Positions 7,861 through 16,488 of a DNA stretch of 64,000 bases are shown piece after piece. The stretch is from the NCBI GenBank assembly GCA_023701205.1, contig JAMPXJ010000016.1:1-64000 (forward strand). The letters are read 5' to 3'. Origin of the DNA: Oligoflexia bacterium (lineage in GTDB: Bacteria; Bdellovibrionota; UBA1018). The notes below the pieces were generated by a model that did not search any database, had not been told where the DNA came from, and saw nothing but the letters and a program-made list of their open reading frames with translations. The position numbers and the translations under genes are program-made. Every line of letters begins with the position of its first letter. Within the stretch, counting starts at the first letter, position 1.

Positions 7861-9354
7861 ATGTTTGCGCGTTTGTCGACCGTCGTTTTCCTGAGCTTGC
7901 TTGTGGCCAACCTGGCTCACGCCCGAGGGGGTTCTGATGGCACCCGCGGCGGCGGCGAGGTCCTCTCGGAACGCGACGGCACCCTTCGCCTTCGCGATCT
8001 CGTGGATCCTTCCGTCTGCGAGATGAGGACGGGCGCTGAGATGAGAGCGGCCAATCCCGCGATCGACCAGATCCTCGAGAAGATCTCGAGGCTCGACTGG
8101 TACTTCGCCGCGGGACTGAAATACGAGATCACGCAGCTGAATATCTGCCTCACCGAAGGGCTGATCCGGCTGCCCGAGCGGGATCGGGATTCGGTGATCA
8201 TTTACGTTCCCCAAGGTCGGCGCTATCAGGCGGCGATCCGCTTTCTTGATTCCCGCGATGTCTATCTGAGCCGGAGCCTCTATGAAGGTCTGAGCTACGA
8301 GCAGGACCGGGCCTTTCTGATCATTCATGAGGCCCTGCACAGCTTCATTCCGCGCCACTCCCGCAACCGCAAAGAAGGCATCATGGCCGCGGTCAAGACT
8401 CTGTCGCGCGTCGTGGAGGGCCAGATCCGAGCCGCCCGCAAGCTGCGCGCGGACCTGAACGCCGCTTCGATCGAGTATCCCTGGACTGAAGCCTCGCTGG
8501 CCCCCTCCCGTGCCGCGGTCGAGTTCGCGCTCGCCGCTCCCGCGGAGCAGGCCCGCATGCTCCTGGCTTCGCGCGAGCTGGATCAGCTCTTTGGTGCGAA
8601 CACCGCGCTGAAAGCGGAACTTCTGCATCCGCTGCATCGCGGGCTTCTGTTCATTTCTCCGGCGACGCTCGTTGCGCGGCTTCTCGCCGAGGGAGAAAAT
8701 CCCACCGAACTTCTGGAGGTCCTCATCAACCCGCCCGCGGGAAACGCGCCCGTCACCGCCTTTGATCCGCTGCTGGTCGCGCTCGCCTTCGCGGCGGACG
8801 AAAGCCCGGAACTTCTGCAAAGAATCATGGAGAGCTCGGCCGCCAGGCAGGGGCCAAACCTGTTTGAGCGGATGAAGAAGAAGTCGCTCAAAGCGGGCAA
8901 GGTGAGAATCGAAGCGAACCCGGAATACGCGCTGCTTGGAATCCGCGAGCAGGAGTCCTCCGAACGGATCAACGCCCTGTCCGTACGCCCCTACTCGCTT
9001 GGGGAAGAAAACAAGACCCCCGCGGAGGTGCGCGGCTTCCTGGCGTTCGTGGTCGAGCTCGCGAAAGACCCCGCGCGCGAAGAGCTCCTGGCGAGAACCG
9101 TCACGCGGAACGACAACTTCTACGCGGCGTTCGGCATCCGTGAGCTGCAAGCGCAGCTGGCCGCGCTGAACGCTCCGATCGCCCGGGAGAGAACCTACCT
9201 CGCCGAAGCGCTTCCGGCGCTCGTGCAGGGCTTCCGGATCGCTCTCGTCACGCAGGTGACGCGCGAAGCGGGCCCCGAGGCCGCGGAAAAACTGAATCAA
9301 GCCATCGACTGGTCCCGGCTGGGACTCTCAACTGAACTTCAGGACAAGGAGTAA
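7861..9354 (+). CDS. Exported HExxH protein of the Ala-Arg-Gly-Gly family
   Basis: This 497-residue protein has a signal peptide (MFARLSTVVF to ANLAHA) followed by RGGSDGTRGGGE. Residues 156-160 are HEALH in IIHEALHSFIPRHSR, a zinc-peptidase-type HExxH followed by basic residues. I cannot assign the third metal ligand. The C-terminal 300 residues are predicted helical, with repeated Ala/Leu/Glu runs and no recognised domain. It lies between a TIGR02147 regulator (3-base gap) and another exported protein (4-base gap), so the three form an operon. A regulated periplasmic peptidase or peptidase-derived binding protein is the best inference. Confidence 0.7.
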   Translation: MFARLSTVVFLSLLVANLAHARGGSDGTRGGGEVLSERDGTLRLRDLVDPSVCEMRTGAEMRAANPAIDQILEKISRLDWYFAAGLKYEITQLNICLTEGLIRLPERDRDSVIIYVPQGRRYQAAIRFLDSRDVYLSRSLYEGLSYEQDRAFLIIHEALHSFIPRHSRNRKEGIMAAVKTLSRVVEGQIRAARKLRADLNAASIEYPWTEASLAPSRAAVEFALAAPAEQARMLLASRELDQLFGANTALKAELLHPLHRGLLFISPATLVARLLAEGENPTELLEVLINPPAGNAPVTAFDPLLVALAFAADESPELLQRIMESSAARQGPNLFERMKKKSLKAGKVRIEANPEYALLGIREQESSERINALSVRPYSLGEENKTPAEVRGFLAFVVELAKDPAREELLARTVTRNDNFYAAFGIRELQAQLAALNAPIARERTYLAEALPALVQGFRIALVTQVTREAGPEAAEKLNQAIDWSRLGLSTELQDKE

Positions 9355-9358
9355 GAAA

Positions 9359-10669
9359 ATGAAATCCCTGAAACTGTTATTGACCCTGGGACTTACCACG
9401 CTCATTCCGCTCGGCGCTTATGCGGCCCCGACCACGCCGGGTGAGGAAGGCGAGGCCCTGGCCGGACAAGTCGGCGTGACGCGCGATGCGCTCGAGCAGA
9501 TCCTCACGCAGATGCGAAACGGCAGCGATCCGCGCAACGGCGCGGAGTTCTCCAATCCTGACTTCCTGGTCAAGGCCGAGGCCTTCAATCGCCAGGCCGA
9601 AAGCGCGATGGTCGAATTCGAGGCAGAGGTGAAACCGATCCTGAAAGAGGCGAACTTCTACGCGAGCCGCCTGGACAAGATCCTGAAGTCGAAGAACTAT
9701 ACCCCTGAGCAGAAGCAGGCTTTGTACAGTTCTCAGCATGAGTCCGCGAAAATCGCCTTTGAAGGACTGACCGCGCGTTACCGGGAGGCGCTTCGGAGGC
9801 TTTACCTCGCCGGATTCTCTGATACGCGGCTCGAGCTGGTGGCCGATAGCTGCACAGAGGAACAAATCCTCACGGGTGAATACTCCGGACGATACTCCGC
9901 CTTTGTTCAACTTCGGGTAAGATCCGAAGTCGCTGTCCTCAACGGACGCACCCTCAAGCCACGCGTGTACTACTACTCCTATAGTGATCCCGTCGGAAAA
10001 TTTTTTGACGTTTGCCAAAAGCAACTGATCAGTGGCAGTGCCGTCATGCGCGATGGGTTGAACATCGCAGAACTGGATAAGCTGACGAGTACACTTTTTC
10101 CCGAAAGTGGTCTCGTCAGTCTGCTCCGGGATGAGCTCCGAAAGCTCTTCACCGACGAGCTGATCGTGAAGGGCTGCTACACCTCTTCGTGCGTCTTCCT
10201 CTACTCCGCCCATCGAAAGAGCTTTGTGGAGCTGGTCGAAGCCACCCTGGATAAGGGCATCCCGATTCATTCCGCGCCGGGGAGGTATGCTGATCTCCAG
10301 CTGAGTGGAGGCGCGCTGAATACTCATCAGCCGCGCTATCTCGTGTCGGTTCGAACTGAGGAGGCCTCGCACCTTCCTTTCGAAATCTCAGAAGAAGAGT
10401 ATCGCGAGAAGGAAGCCGAGCGGCAGCGTGCCGAAGCCGAGCGTCGCCAGGCCCTTTTGCAAGAGCTCGATTCGCTCCTGACCGCGGGAAGCCGAAGCTG
10501 GTTCTCCACCTGGCAGTGTTCCGATCGCGTGGCTGAGATCAAAGCGTCACTCTGTCAGGCCGCGGGCGCCTGCCTGAGCGACTCAGAACGGGACGCGCTG
10601 CTGCGCTCGATCGACGGCGCGAAGGTCAAGAGCAAGCCGGAGCGGGTGGCCTGCGTTCAGACGCCGTGA
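9359..10669 (+). CDS. Exported protein of unknown function
   Basis: The 436-residue product has a signal peptide (MKSLKLLLTL to GAYAAP), a helical N-terminal 160 residues, and a central part with several cysteines (DSCTEEQ, DVCQKQ, GCYTSSC). A charged helix near 345-375 (EEEYREKEAERQRAEAERRQ) and two further Cys pairs follow near the C-terminus. The even number of cysteines in an exported protein suggests disulfide bonds. It starts four bases after the HExxH protein and shares its operon. I recognise no family. Confidence 0.65.
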   Translation: MKSLKLLLTLGLTTLIPLGAYAAPTTPGEEGEALAGQVGVTRDALEQILTQMRNGSDPRNGAEFSNPDFLVKAEAFNRQAESAMVEFEAEVKPILKEANFYASRLDKILKSKNYTPEQKQALYSSQHESAKIAFEGLTARYREALRRLYLAGFSDTRLELVADSCTEEQILTGEYSGRYSAFVQLRVRSEVAVLNGRTLKPRVYYYSYSDPVGKFFDVCQKQLISGSAVMRDGLNIAELDKLTSTLFPESGLVSLLRDELRKLFTDELIVKGCYTSSCVFLYSAHRKSFVELVEATLDKGIPIHSAPGRYADLQLSGGALNTHQPRYLVSVRTEEASHLPFEISEEEYREKEAERQRAEAERRQALLQELDSLLTAGSRSWFSTWQCSDRVAEIKASLCQAAGACLSDSERDALLRSIDGAKVKSKPERVACVQTP

Positions 10670-10672
10670 GGC

Positions 10673-12904
10673 TCAGAGCTTTCGCAGCTCGCTTGCCGGA
10701 ATCGCCTCCCAGTTGAGCGGGAACTCCACGGGCTCGAGCTCGCAGCGCTCCCACTTCATCCACGGCCCGTCGGGGCGCGCGAGCTCGATGTTTTCGGTAT
10801 CCTGCACGAGTCCCGGCAGCACCAGGCGGATCCGGGGAGGATCGCTCAGCTCCACGATCAGCCGTTGCGAGGCGCCCGAGCGGTGGAGCAGAAGACCGTG
10901 CTCCCAATCGGCCGTGCCGGGGCTCACGCTTTGCTCATCGCCCGAGGTCGGGATCGGCTCCTTGGGGCGGTAATCCACCCCGGCAAGATGCACGAAAGGC
11001 GCGCGATGTAGCGTGCCCCAGGTCTTGCCGAGCGCGGCGGCAGCCGCTTCTTCCAACGCGCCAAGCACCGCCTCGCGGAGTCCCGGGTAATCCGGCTTGC
11101 CGAGCGCACGGAAGAGCCCGCCCTCCCTGAGCTGCAGCCGTTCCATCACTCCGTTCATCCAAAGGCGATAAAGCCCGCAGGCCTGGCAATCGGGCGTGGT
11201 TTCGAATTTTCCTTCGGCCTGCCATTTCTCGAGCGCCTGAAACGCGGGGCTCGCCGACCCGGCTTCGCGCGCGAGCGCAAGCAACGGTTTCAAGAAGAAG
11301 CGCGCATCCACCGCCTGAACGTCGCATTGGATCCGACGCTGCGACTCGAAATCATGCTTCGGGCGAGAGAGCAGCAGCTCCTCGATCCGGAAGGCGCGGA
11401 ACCCCCTGCTGTAGGCCCGCCCGCCGAAGTCGCGTGCCTCCACCGGCCAATGGCGATTGTTCGCGGTCACGACGAAGCCACGCGCGGGATCCCGCACGGC
11501 GGGCATCTCCTCGGGCTTGCGGATCGTCCAGCGCGGGAGCTCCGCGAGCGAAGATTCGGGAATCCCGTACGGAGATTTCACACCATCGTACTTGGGAATG
11601 CGTCCCACGGCGCGATAGCCGATCGAGCCGGTGACGTCGGCGAAGACGAAATTCCAGCTGGGGATCCCCGTTCCGGCAAGGCGCTGATCCAGTTCCGCGA
11701 CTGAGCGCGCGGACATGACTCTGAGGAGGTTCTCCACATCCGAGGCCTCAATGCCGAAGCCCGACCAGCGCAAGACGACCTCGCGTCCCGCTGGGACCTT
11801 CGGCGCGGAGGAGACCGGGACAACGGGCCAGCCCTGTTCCGTCCGTTGGAACGTCTTGAAGAAAAACGGCAGCCGGAATTTCCAGAACTTCACCCAGATC
11901 GTGGGCCGCTCCTTGCGAGCGGACTTGAGCTCCTCGCGGGGGACGAAGTGCGCGTCGGTCACGTCGAGGTAGGAGTTGGTGAGCCCCCAGGCGACCTGGC
12001 GATTGGCCCCGCTCACGATCGCGGGAATTCCAGGCACGGCGGCACCGATCACCTCGAGCCCCGGCGAGGAGAGATGCGTCCAGTGCCAGAAGGAGGGATA
12101 CTTCAGCGCAAGATGCGGATCGTTGGCAAGCCACGCCTTTCCGCTCGCGCTGCGCGAAGGAGCGAGCACCCAGTTATTGCTCCCGAGGCCAAGCTCCTCG
12201 ACGCTCTCGAAAAGCGCGCGCAACTCCGCCGCCGCGGACGCCGGCGCGGATCCAGCGGAGCGCGGCGAAACCGAGGCCGCCGCCGACCCCTTGCGATACT
12301 CGCCCACTTTGAGGATCGCGGCATCCCAGGGAAGCAAGTCGTCCTGCGTGAGCGCCTCAGCCTCGGGGCCCAGGCGCTCGCGCAGCTCGGACTGGATGAT
12401 CCGCTGCTGGTAGGTTTTCCGGGTCTGATCGAAGGACTGCAGCAGAAGCAGCGCAAGGGAATCCTCGGGCCGCCACGCCTCGGGCGTATAGCCGAAATCC
12501 CGGAACTCATAGACGCCCTCGCGCACCGCCTCTTCCAAGCCGAGCGTCGCGCCGCGCGCATAGGCTTCGAGCCGCGCACGACCCTCGGGACCGAGCCCGC
12601 CCGCCAGGCGCCGCGCCTGCTCCGCAAGCCCGAGCAGCCGCATCGTGAAATCCGATTTCACCGAGCCGCTCCCCATCACCTCCGCGAGCCGTCCCTGCGC
12701 GACCCGGCGAAGATAGTCCATCTGCCAGGCGCGGTCGCGGCCATGCGCATAGCCCAGACAGCCGAAGGCTTCGGTGTCGGTCGCGGCACGGAGATGCGGA
12801 ATGCCGCGCGCATCCCGCCAAAGCCCGCAGCCCAGGCGCGGTTCGGAGGCCAGTGCCCCCGACATTCCCAAAATCACGACGAAGCCCGCCAGAGTAAGTT
12901 TCAT
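10673..12904 (-). CDS. Penicillin acylase family Ntn-hydrolase
   Basis: These exported enzymes cleave amide bonds of beta-lactams or acyl-homoserine lactones after autoproteolysis. The ATG at 12904 (743 residues) puts a signal peptide first (MKLTLAGFVVILGMSGALAS); a longer frame adds 13 unsupported residues. Family landmarks are RDARGIPHLRA, AFGCLGYAHGRDRAWQMD and the new N-terminal Ser242 after Gly241 in ELGLGSNNWVLAPS, which is the expected nucleophile and cleavage point. NDPHL and the PGIPAIVSGANRQVAWGLTN segment follow as in family members. The true substrate (penicillin-type, AHL or another amide) cannot be read from the sequence. It is convergent with the 9359 operon. Confidence 0.92.
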   Translation of the reverse strand: MKLTLAGFVVILGMSGALASEPRLGCGLWRDARGIPHLRAATDTEAFGCLGYAHGRDRAWQMDYLRRVAQGRLAEVMGSGSVKSDFTMRLLGLAEQARRLAGGLGPEGRARLEAYARGATLGLEEAVREGVYEFRDFGYTPEAWRPEDSLALLLLQSFDQTRKTYQQRIIQSELRERLGPEAEALTQDDLLPWDAAILKVGEYRKGSAAASVSPRSAGSAPASAAAELRALFESVEELGLGSNNWVLAPSRSASGKAWLANDPHLALKYPSFWHWTHLSSPGLEVIGAAVPGIPAIVSGANRQVAWGLTNSYLDVTDAHFVPREELKSARKERPTIWVKFWKFRLPFFFKTFQRTEQGWPVVPVSSAPKVPAGREVVLRWSGFGIEASDVENLLRVMSARSVAELDQRLAGTGIPSWNFVFADVTGSIGYRAVGRIPKYDGVKSPYGIPESSLAELPRWTIRKPEEMPAVRDPARGFVVTANNRHWPVEARDFGGRAYSRGFRAFRIEELLLSRPKHDFESQRRIQCDVQAVDARFFLKPLLALAREAGSASPAFQALEKWQAEGKFETTPDCQACGLYRLWMNGVMERLQLREGGLFRALGKPDYPGLREAVLGALEEAAAAALGKTWGTLHRAPFVHLAGVDYRPKEPIPTSGDEQSVSPGTADWEHGLLLHRSGASQRLIVELSDPPRIRLVLPGLVQDTENIELARPDGPWMKWERCELEPVEFPLNWEAIPASELRKL

Positions 12905-13003
12905 TTCTCCATCAAACCGGAGGCCTCCTCCGGAGACAAGCAAGAAAGTCGCGAAGGCCCCGGCTTTCCCGGCTACGACCCGGATTATCCAGGCAGAGCG
13001 CGT

Positions 13004-13411
13004 TCAGGGCTTTTTGACCGGCAGCCCGGCGTCGACCCAATCTTGGAAGGCGCCCATATTGGCGGTACGGAATCCTTCGCTTGCGAGCTTCTGGGCCGCG
13101 ATACCGCTGCGCCTTCCTCTGCGGCAGTAAAAGACGATCTGCTTGTCCTTGGGGAGCTTCGCGACGAACTCCTTCCACGAGGGGTCGTTGGCCTCGATCT
13201 TCGAGGTCGGGAACCAGAGCGCGCGGTCGGCCATCCCCTCCTTGATCTCCGGCTCCTCGCGCACATCGATCAGCACGGCGAAGTCGTTTCTCAGCATTCC
13301 TTCCACCTCGCGCGGCGAAACGGCCGCGACCGACGGCGGCACGGCGGATTTCGTGCAAGCGAAGTTCGGCAGCAGAAGGAGAAGGCCCAGCAGCGTGATA
13401 GTTTTCGACAT
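13004..13411 (-). CDS. Exported rhodanese-domain protein
   Basis: This 135-residue protein has a hydrophobic N-terminus ending at NFACTKS, possibly a weak lipobox, and one rhodanese domain. The active-site loop is YCRRGRRS, which fits the CxxGxR pattern with the sulfur-carrying Cys. AVLIDVREEPE precedes it in the family position. Single-domain periplasmic rhodaneses transfer sulfane sulfur or act as binding scaffolds. It lies about 100 bases upstream of the penicillin acylase start in the same direction and may share its transcript. A trailing DWVDAGLPV is typical of the domain's end. Confidence 0.88.
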   Translation of the reverse strand: MSKTITLLGLLLLLPNFACTKSAVPPSVAAVSPREVEGMLRNDFAVLIDVREEPEIKEGMADRALWFPTSKIEANDPSWKEFVAKLPKDKQIVFYCRRGRRSGIAAQKLASEGFRTANMGAFQDWVDAGLPVKKP

Positions 13412-13452
13412 GGAGGAATCCTACCCTCAGTCGTCCCGCGGGGCCAAACGAA

Positions 13453-13884
13453 ATGAAAAAACAGAGCGTCGCGTTGATCCTGGCCGGGCTGATGGCGCTC
13501 GCCGCCGCGCCCGCGCCGTCCGTTCCGCCGTCCGCGCAGGTTTCAAGAACCCTGGAGAGCGACGGCTACCGCTTCCAGGTCGAACTCGATCGCGCGGCGG
13601 GTCTGGCGAGCGTTACCTCGCTGCGGCGCCGCGGAGAGCTTCCTCGCGAGATGAATCTGCTCCTCTTTCAGGACGAGTTCACCGGGGAGACGGTAAGGCT
13701 CCAGCCCGTTGCGCCGCAAGACCCCAGCAAGACCCCCGAATACCAGGGACGGATCTCGCCGCAGGCCGGGCGTTTCGTCGCCTTCGAGCTGCAATTCGGA
13801 ATCGGCGGCAGGCGCTTCAAGCGCTTCCGCGCCGAGCTGACGCCAGAGCCCGCCACGGCGGCCGGGATCGCCGGCAACCGCTAG
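13453..13884 (+). CDS. Small exported protein of unknown function
   Basis: The 143-residue product has a signal peptide (MKKQSVALILAGLMALAAAP) and a mature part that alternates charged and hydrophobic residues, as in a beta-sandwich. I recognise no domain. It diverges from the rhodanese gene and converges on 13913-14680. A 14-base palindrome (CCCGCGGCCGCGGG, near 13894-13907) sits between the convergent stops. Confidence 0.55.
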   Translation: MKKQSVALILAGLMALAAAPAPSVPPSAQVSRTLESDGYRFQVELDRAAGLASVTSLRRRGELPREMNLLLFQDEFTGETVRLQPVAPQDPSKTPEYQGRISPQAGRFVAFELQFGIGGRRFKRFRAELTPEPATAAGIAGNR

Positions 13885-13912
13885 GCCGGAAGGGACCCGC
13901 GGCCGCGGGACC

Positions 13913-14680
13913 TCAGTCGAGCGTGAAGACGCCCTTCCAGCGAATCAGGCCGAACACCGTCCCACCGGGAGTTCGCGTGGAGGACTCGAAGATCCCCGCG
14001 CCCAGGGTGAACGCCCAGGCTCCGTAGTCGAGCCTGGCGAAAGCCGAATTGAGGCTGCTTCGGGCGCCCGATCCCAGCATCCGATCGCGGGAGAAAAGAA
14101 ATCCCGTGCGCAGATCCGGCATCAGCTCATAGCCGGCGAAGCCCTCGTTGGTGACCAGCGTATCGCCGCCCCGTCGGCCCGCAAGCGAGCTGCTCTCGTC
14201 GGCGAAATCCTTCCCGGTGCGCGACGGCGTCAACCTCTGTCCGGTTACGGTCCAGCCCACGAAAAATCCAGCGCGCCCGAGCACGAGCGAGCTTCCGAGC
14301 GAAGCCCGCTCGAGCCCGCCTCCGCATTCGAGAAGCCCGCAGTCGAGCGTATCGAGCTCCGTCGCGCGATGGCTCTGACCGTAACCCAGCTCGATGCCCC
14401 AGAAGGAGACAGGATGGATCGCGAGCGTCCCCTGCGCGCGATTGACCACGCCGGAGGTCTGAAGCTTCGCCGAGGGCCGGAGGTAGCCGTAGAAGGGGTC
14501 CCCCTTGGCGCCGCCGCCCCACAGCAGGTGCTGATAGCCCAGCTCGCCGATGAGGGTGGCTCCGAGAGGGAGACTCCGCGTCCCCAAGCCGGCCGAAACA
14601 TCGAATGCGAGCGGCCCTTCGGCGGATGCCGTGGGGATCTTCGCGAGGAAAACGAAAAAGATCGCAAGCAATGCCTTCAT
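13913..14680 (-). CDS. Exported outer-membrane beta-barrel-like protein
   Basis: The 255-residue product has a signal peptide (MKALLAIFFVFLAKIPTASA). The mature region consists of repeated amphipathic strands with Gly/aromatic alternation (FWGIELGYGQS, GFFVGWTVTGQ, WAFTLGAGIF), as in a small outer-membrane barrel. One Cys pair (DCGLLECGGG) may form a loop disulfide. The start overlaps the end of the AI-2E-type permease by four bases (ATGA), so it is the third gene of an operon with the cNMP-binding protein and the permease. Function unknown. Confidence 0.6.
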   Translation of the reverse strand: MKALLAIFFVFLAKIPTASAEGPLAFDVSAGLGTRSLPLGATLIGELGYQHLLWGGGAKGDPFYGYLRPSAKLQTSGVVNRAQGTLAIHPVSFWGIELGYGQSHRATELDTLDCGLLECGGGLERASLGSSLVLGRAGFFVGWTVTGQRLTPSRTGKDFADESSSLAGRRGGDTLVTNEGFAGYELMPDLRTGFLFSRDRMLGSGARSSLNSAFARLDYGAWAFTLGAGIFESSTRTPGGTVFGLIRWKGVFTLD

Positions 14681-15711
14681 GCCCGAAGCTCCTGGATCAC
14701 GATCTTAAGCCCGGTCGCGACGGGAATCGAGATCAACATGCCGATCAGCCCATAGTATTCCTGACCGAGCATCACCGCGATGATGAGGAGCACGGGGTGA
14801 AGGTCCACGAGCTTCGCGACGACGAGCGGAAAGATGATGGCCATGTCGATCACGTTCGCCACCAGGAAAACGAGCCCCACCTTCCACAGCAGCTCGGCGT
14901 GCGAAAGCTGCGCGGGATCGAAGGCGGCCACGAGCAGCGCGGGCACCGCGCCGATCACCGGACCGACGTAGGGGACGATGTTGGTCACGCCCGCGATGAT
15001 CCCCAGGATCAGCGCATAAGGCGCGCCCACGAGCATCAGTCCGAGCGCCGTGAGCGCGCCCACGAGCAACGCCTCGAACGCCTTGGCCTGGATGTAATCC
15101 CCTGCGGAGCTGATGATCCGCCAGGTGATCATGAACGTGGACTCGAAGAAGCGGTTGGGGATCATCTCGTAGATCTTCTTGCGGACCGCGCGCCCGTCGC
15201 GCAGGATCGCGAAGGTGAACAGCGGCACGACGAGCAGACAGGTCAGCACCTGCCCCATGATGCCCGGTCCGTGCGCGAGAAACCACCTGCCGGTCTGCTG
15301 CCCCCAGCTCAGGACGGAGTCGCTGATCCGGATCGACTCGAGGAAGGGATAGCGTGCCTTCCACTGCTCCTCCAGCGCGGTGAGCTTGTTGAGCACGACA
15401 TGGAAGTAGATCGGGGCGTTCTCCCGGAAACCGTCCCATTCCGTCGCGATGGACTGGACCGCCCAGAGCCCGAGCAGCGCCGAGATCGCGGCGATGGCAG
15501 CGAAGATCGCGGCAATCGCCGTACCGCGGGAATACCCGCGCCGCTCCAGCGCGGCAACGAGGGGCGACAGCATGAGGCTCGCCACGAGCGAGAGCAGGAA
15601 AGGACCGGAGAGCACCGGGCTCAAGAAAAAAACCGCGCACACCGAAGCCAGGAGCGCGCCGAGCCCCGCGAGCTTGAGCAGGTCTCCCCGGAGGCCGCGA
15701 TCAGGCGCCAT
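14677..15711 (-). CDS. AI-2E/PerM family membrane transporter
   Basis: This 344-residue integral membrane protein has the eight-helix pattern of the family: paired helices at the N-terminus (about 10-35 and 60-85), a cytoplasmic or periplasmic middle, then three to four helices at 190-335. Family landmarks are FAILRDGR after the first half, GLMLVGAPYALILGIIAGV and NIVPYVGPVIGAVPA. Members export small molecules such as AI-2 or act in ion tolerance; the substrate here is unknown. It overlaps the upstream cNMP-domain gene by 11 bases, so translation is probably coupled. Confidence 0.9.
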   Translation of the reverse strand: MAPDRGLRGDLLKLAGLGALLASVCAVFFLSPVLSGPFLLSLVASLMLSPLVAALERRGYSRGTAIAAIFAAIAAISALLGLWAVQSIATEWDGFRENAPIYFHVVLNKLTALEEQWKARYPFLESIRISDSVLSWGQQTGRWFLAHGPGIMGQVLTCLLVVPLFTFAILRDGRAVRKKIYEMIPNRFFESTFMITWRIISSAGDYIQAKAFEALLVGALTALGLMLVGAPYALILGIIAGVTNIVPYVGPVIGAVPALLVAAFDPAQLSHAELLWKVGLVFLVANVIDMAIIFPLVVAKLVDLHPVLLIIAVMLGQEYYGLIGMLISIPVATGLKIVIQELRA

Positions 15712-16210
15712 CGGGGATCCGCTCCGTCGTCTCCAGAAGCCGCTTGCCGAGCACCATCGAGAGCTGCAGCAGGATCTTCACGCCCATCCCCGGCTTGCGC
15801 TCGATCAGCTCCATGAGATCCGGCTTGAAAAAGCCGATCAGCACCGAACGCTCCAGCGGGAGCGCGCTCGCGCTCCGGATATTGTCGGGTTCGAGCAGCG
15901 CGAGCTCCCCGAAGAAGCTCCCGCGCGAAAGCGTCGTGACCAGCACCTCGCCGCGCGAGGTCGCGGTGCGGATGGCGACGCTCCCCTGCTCGATCACGTA
16001 GAGACCGAAGCCGCGCTCGTTCTGGTGGAAGACGGGCTCATCCTTCTCGTAAACGCGATGGTAGACCATCGTCGAGAGATACCGCAGCTCGGGCTCCGAG
16101 AGCGTTCGGAACAGGACGTTCTCCCGGAGCACCTCCAGCAGGGAGTCGCCTTTCCCGCGTTTCTGCCGCCGGAAGAGATCCGCCCAGACGAAATAAGATC
16201 CTGTTTCCAT
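15701..16210 (-). CDS. Cyclic-nucleotide-binding domain protein
   Basis: The 169-residue protein is essentially one Crp-type cNMP-binding domain without a DNA-binding HTH. The beta-roll is recognisable from LFRTLSEPELRYLS, and the phosphate-binding cassette is FFGELALLEPDNIRSASA, with a Glu and an Arg in the ligand positions. It could sense cAMP, cGMP or another nucleotide and work through protein contacts. It overlaps the AI-2E-type permease by 11 bases, so gating or control of that transporter is a reasonable inference. The 5' flank contains the large palindrome at 16294-16410. Confidence 0.85.
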   Translation of the reverse strand: METGSYFVWADLFRRQKRGKGDSLLEVLRENVLFRTLSEPELRYLSTMVYHRVYEKDEPVFHQNERGFGLYVIEQGSVAIRTATSRGEVLVTTLSRGSFFGELALLEPDNIRSASALPLERSVLIGFFKPDLMELIERKPGMGVKILLQLSMVLGKRLLETTERIPDGA

Positions 16211-16293
16211 TTCCTTACGGATCGGAATCCTGGGAGTGTTTCTTGAATACCCCCTGTACCTCGGAAAGGGTGTGCGTCACCTTGAATTTCGAG

Positions 16294-16410
16294 CCCGCAT
16301 CCTGTTCTGGATCATGCCCCCAGGGACACGGACATCGTGTCCTATGCGCTCATGTCGCATCCATGCGACGCGCCAAGCCCCTGGGGGCATGATCCAGAAC
16401 AGGGTGCGGG
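16294..16410. repeat. 117-bp near-perfect palindrome with two nested hairpins
   Basis: Two 32-base arms, 16294-16325 and 16379-16410, are inverted copies with one mismatch. The 53-base centre contains two more perfect hairpins: GGACACG / CGTGTCC at 16324-16342 and GTCGCAT / ATGCGAC at 16354-16369. The whole can fold as a three-way junction in DNA or RNA. No open reading frame fits inside it. It lies between the cNMP-domain gene start and the end of the RlmM-like gene, in a 278-base gap with nothing else recognisable. It could be a non-autonomous mobile repeat, a structured RNA or a double terminator. Confidence 0.85.
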
Positions 16411-16488
16411 ATCCAAGTTAAAAAGAGACGCACGGTTCTGCCGGAGCACAGTGAATAGTCCGGGATTGAGAATCTAAAAATTCCCGCC

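Noticed and set aside
13890-13912. A 14-base palindrome CCCGCGGCCGCGGG as a bidirectional terminator
   Set aside because: No loop and no T-run, and such G-C palindromes are expected by chance at this base composition.
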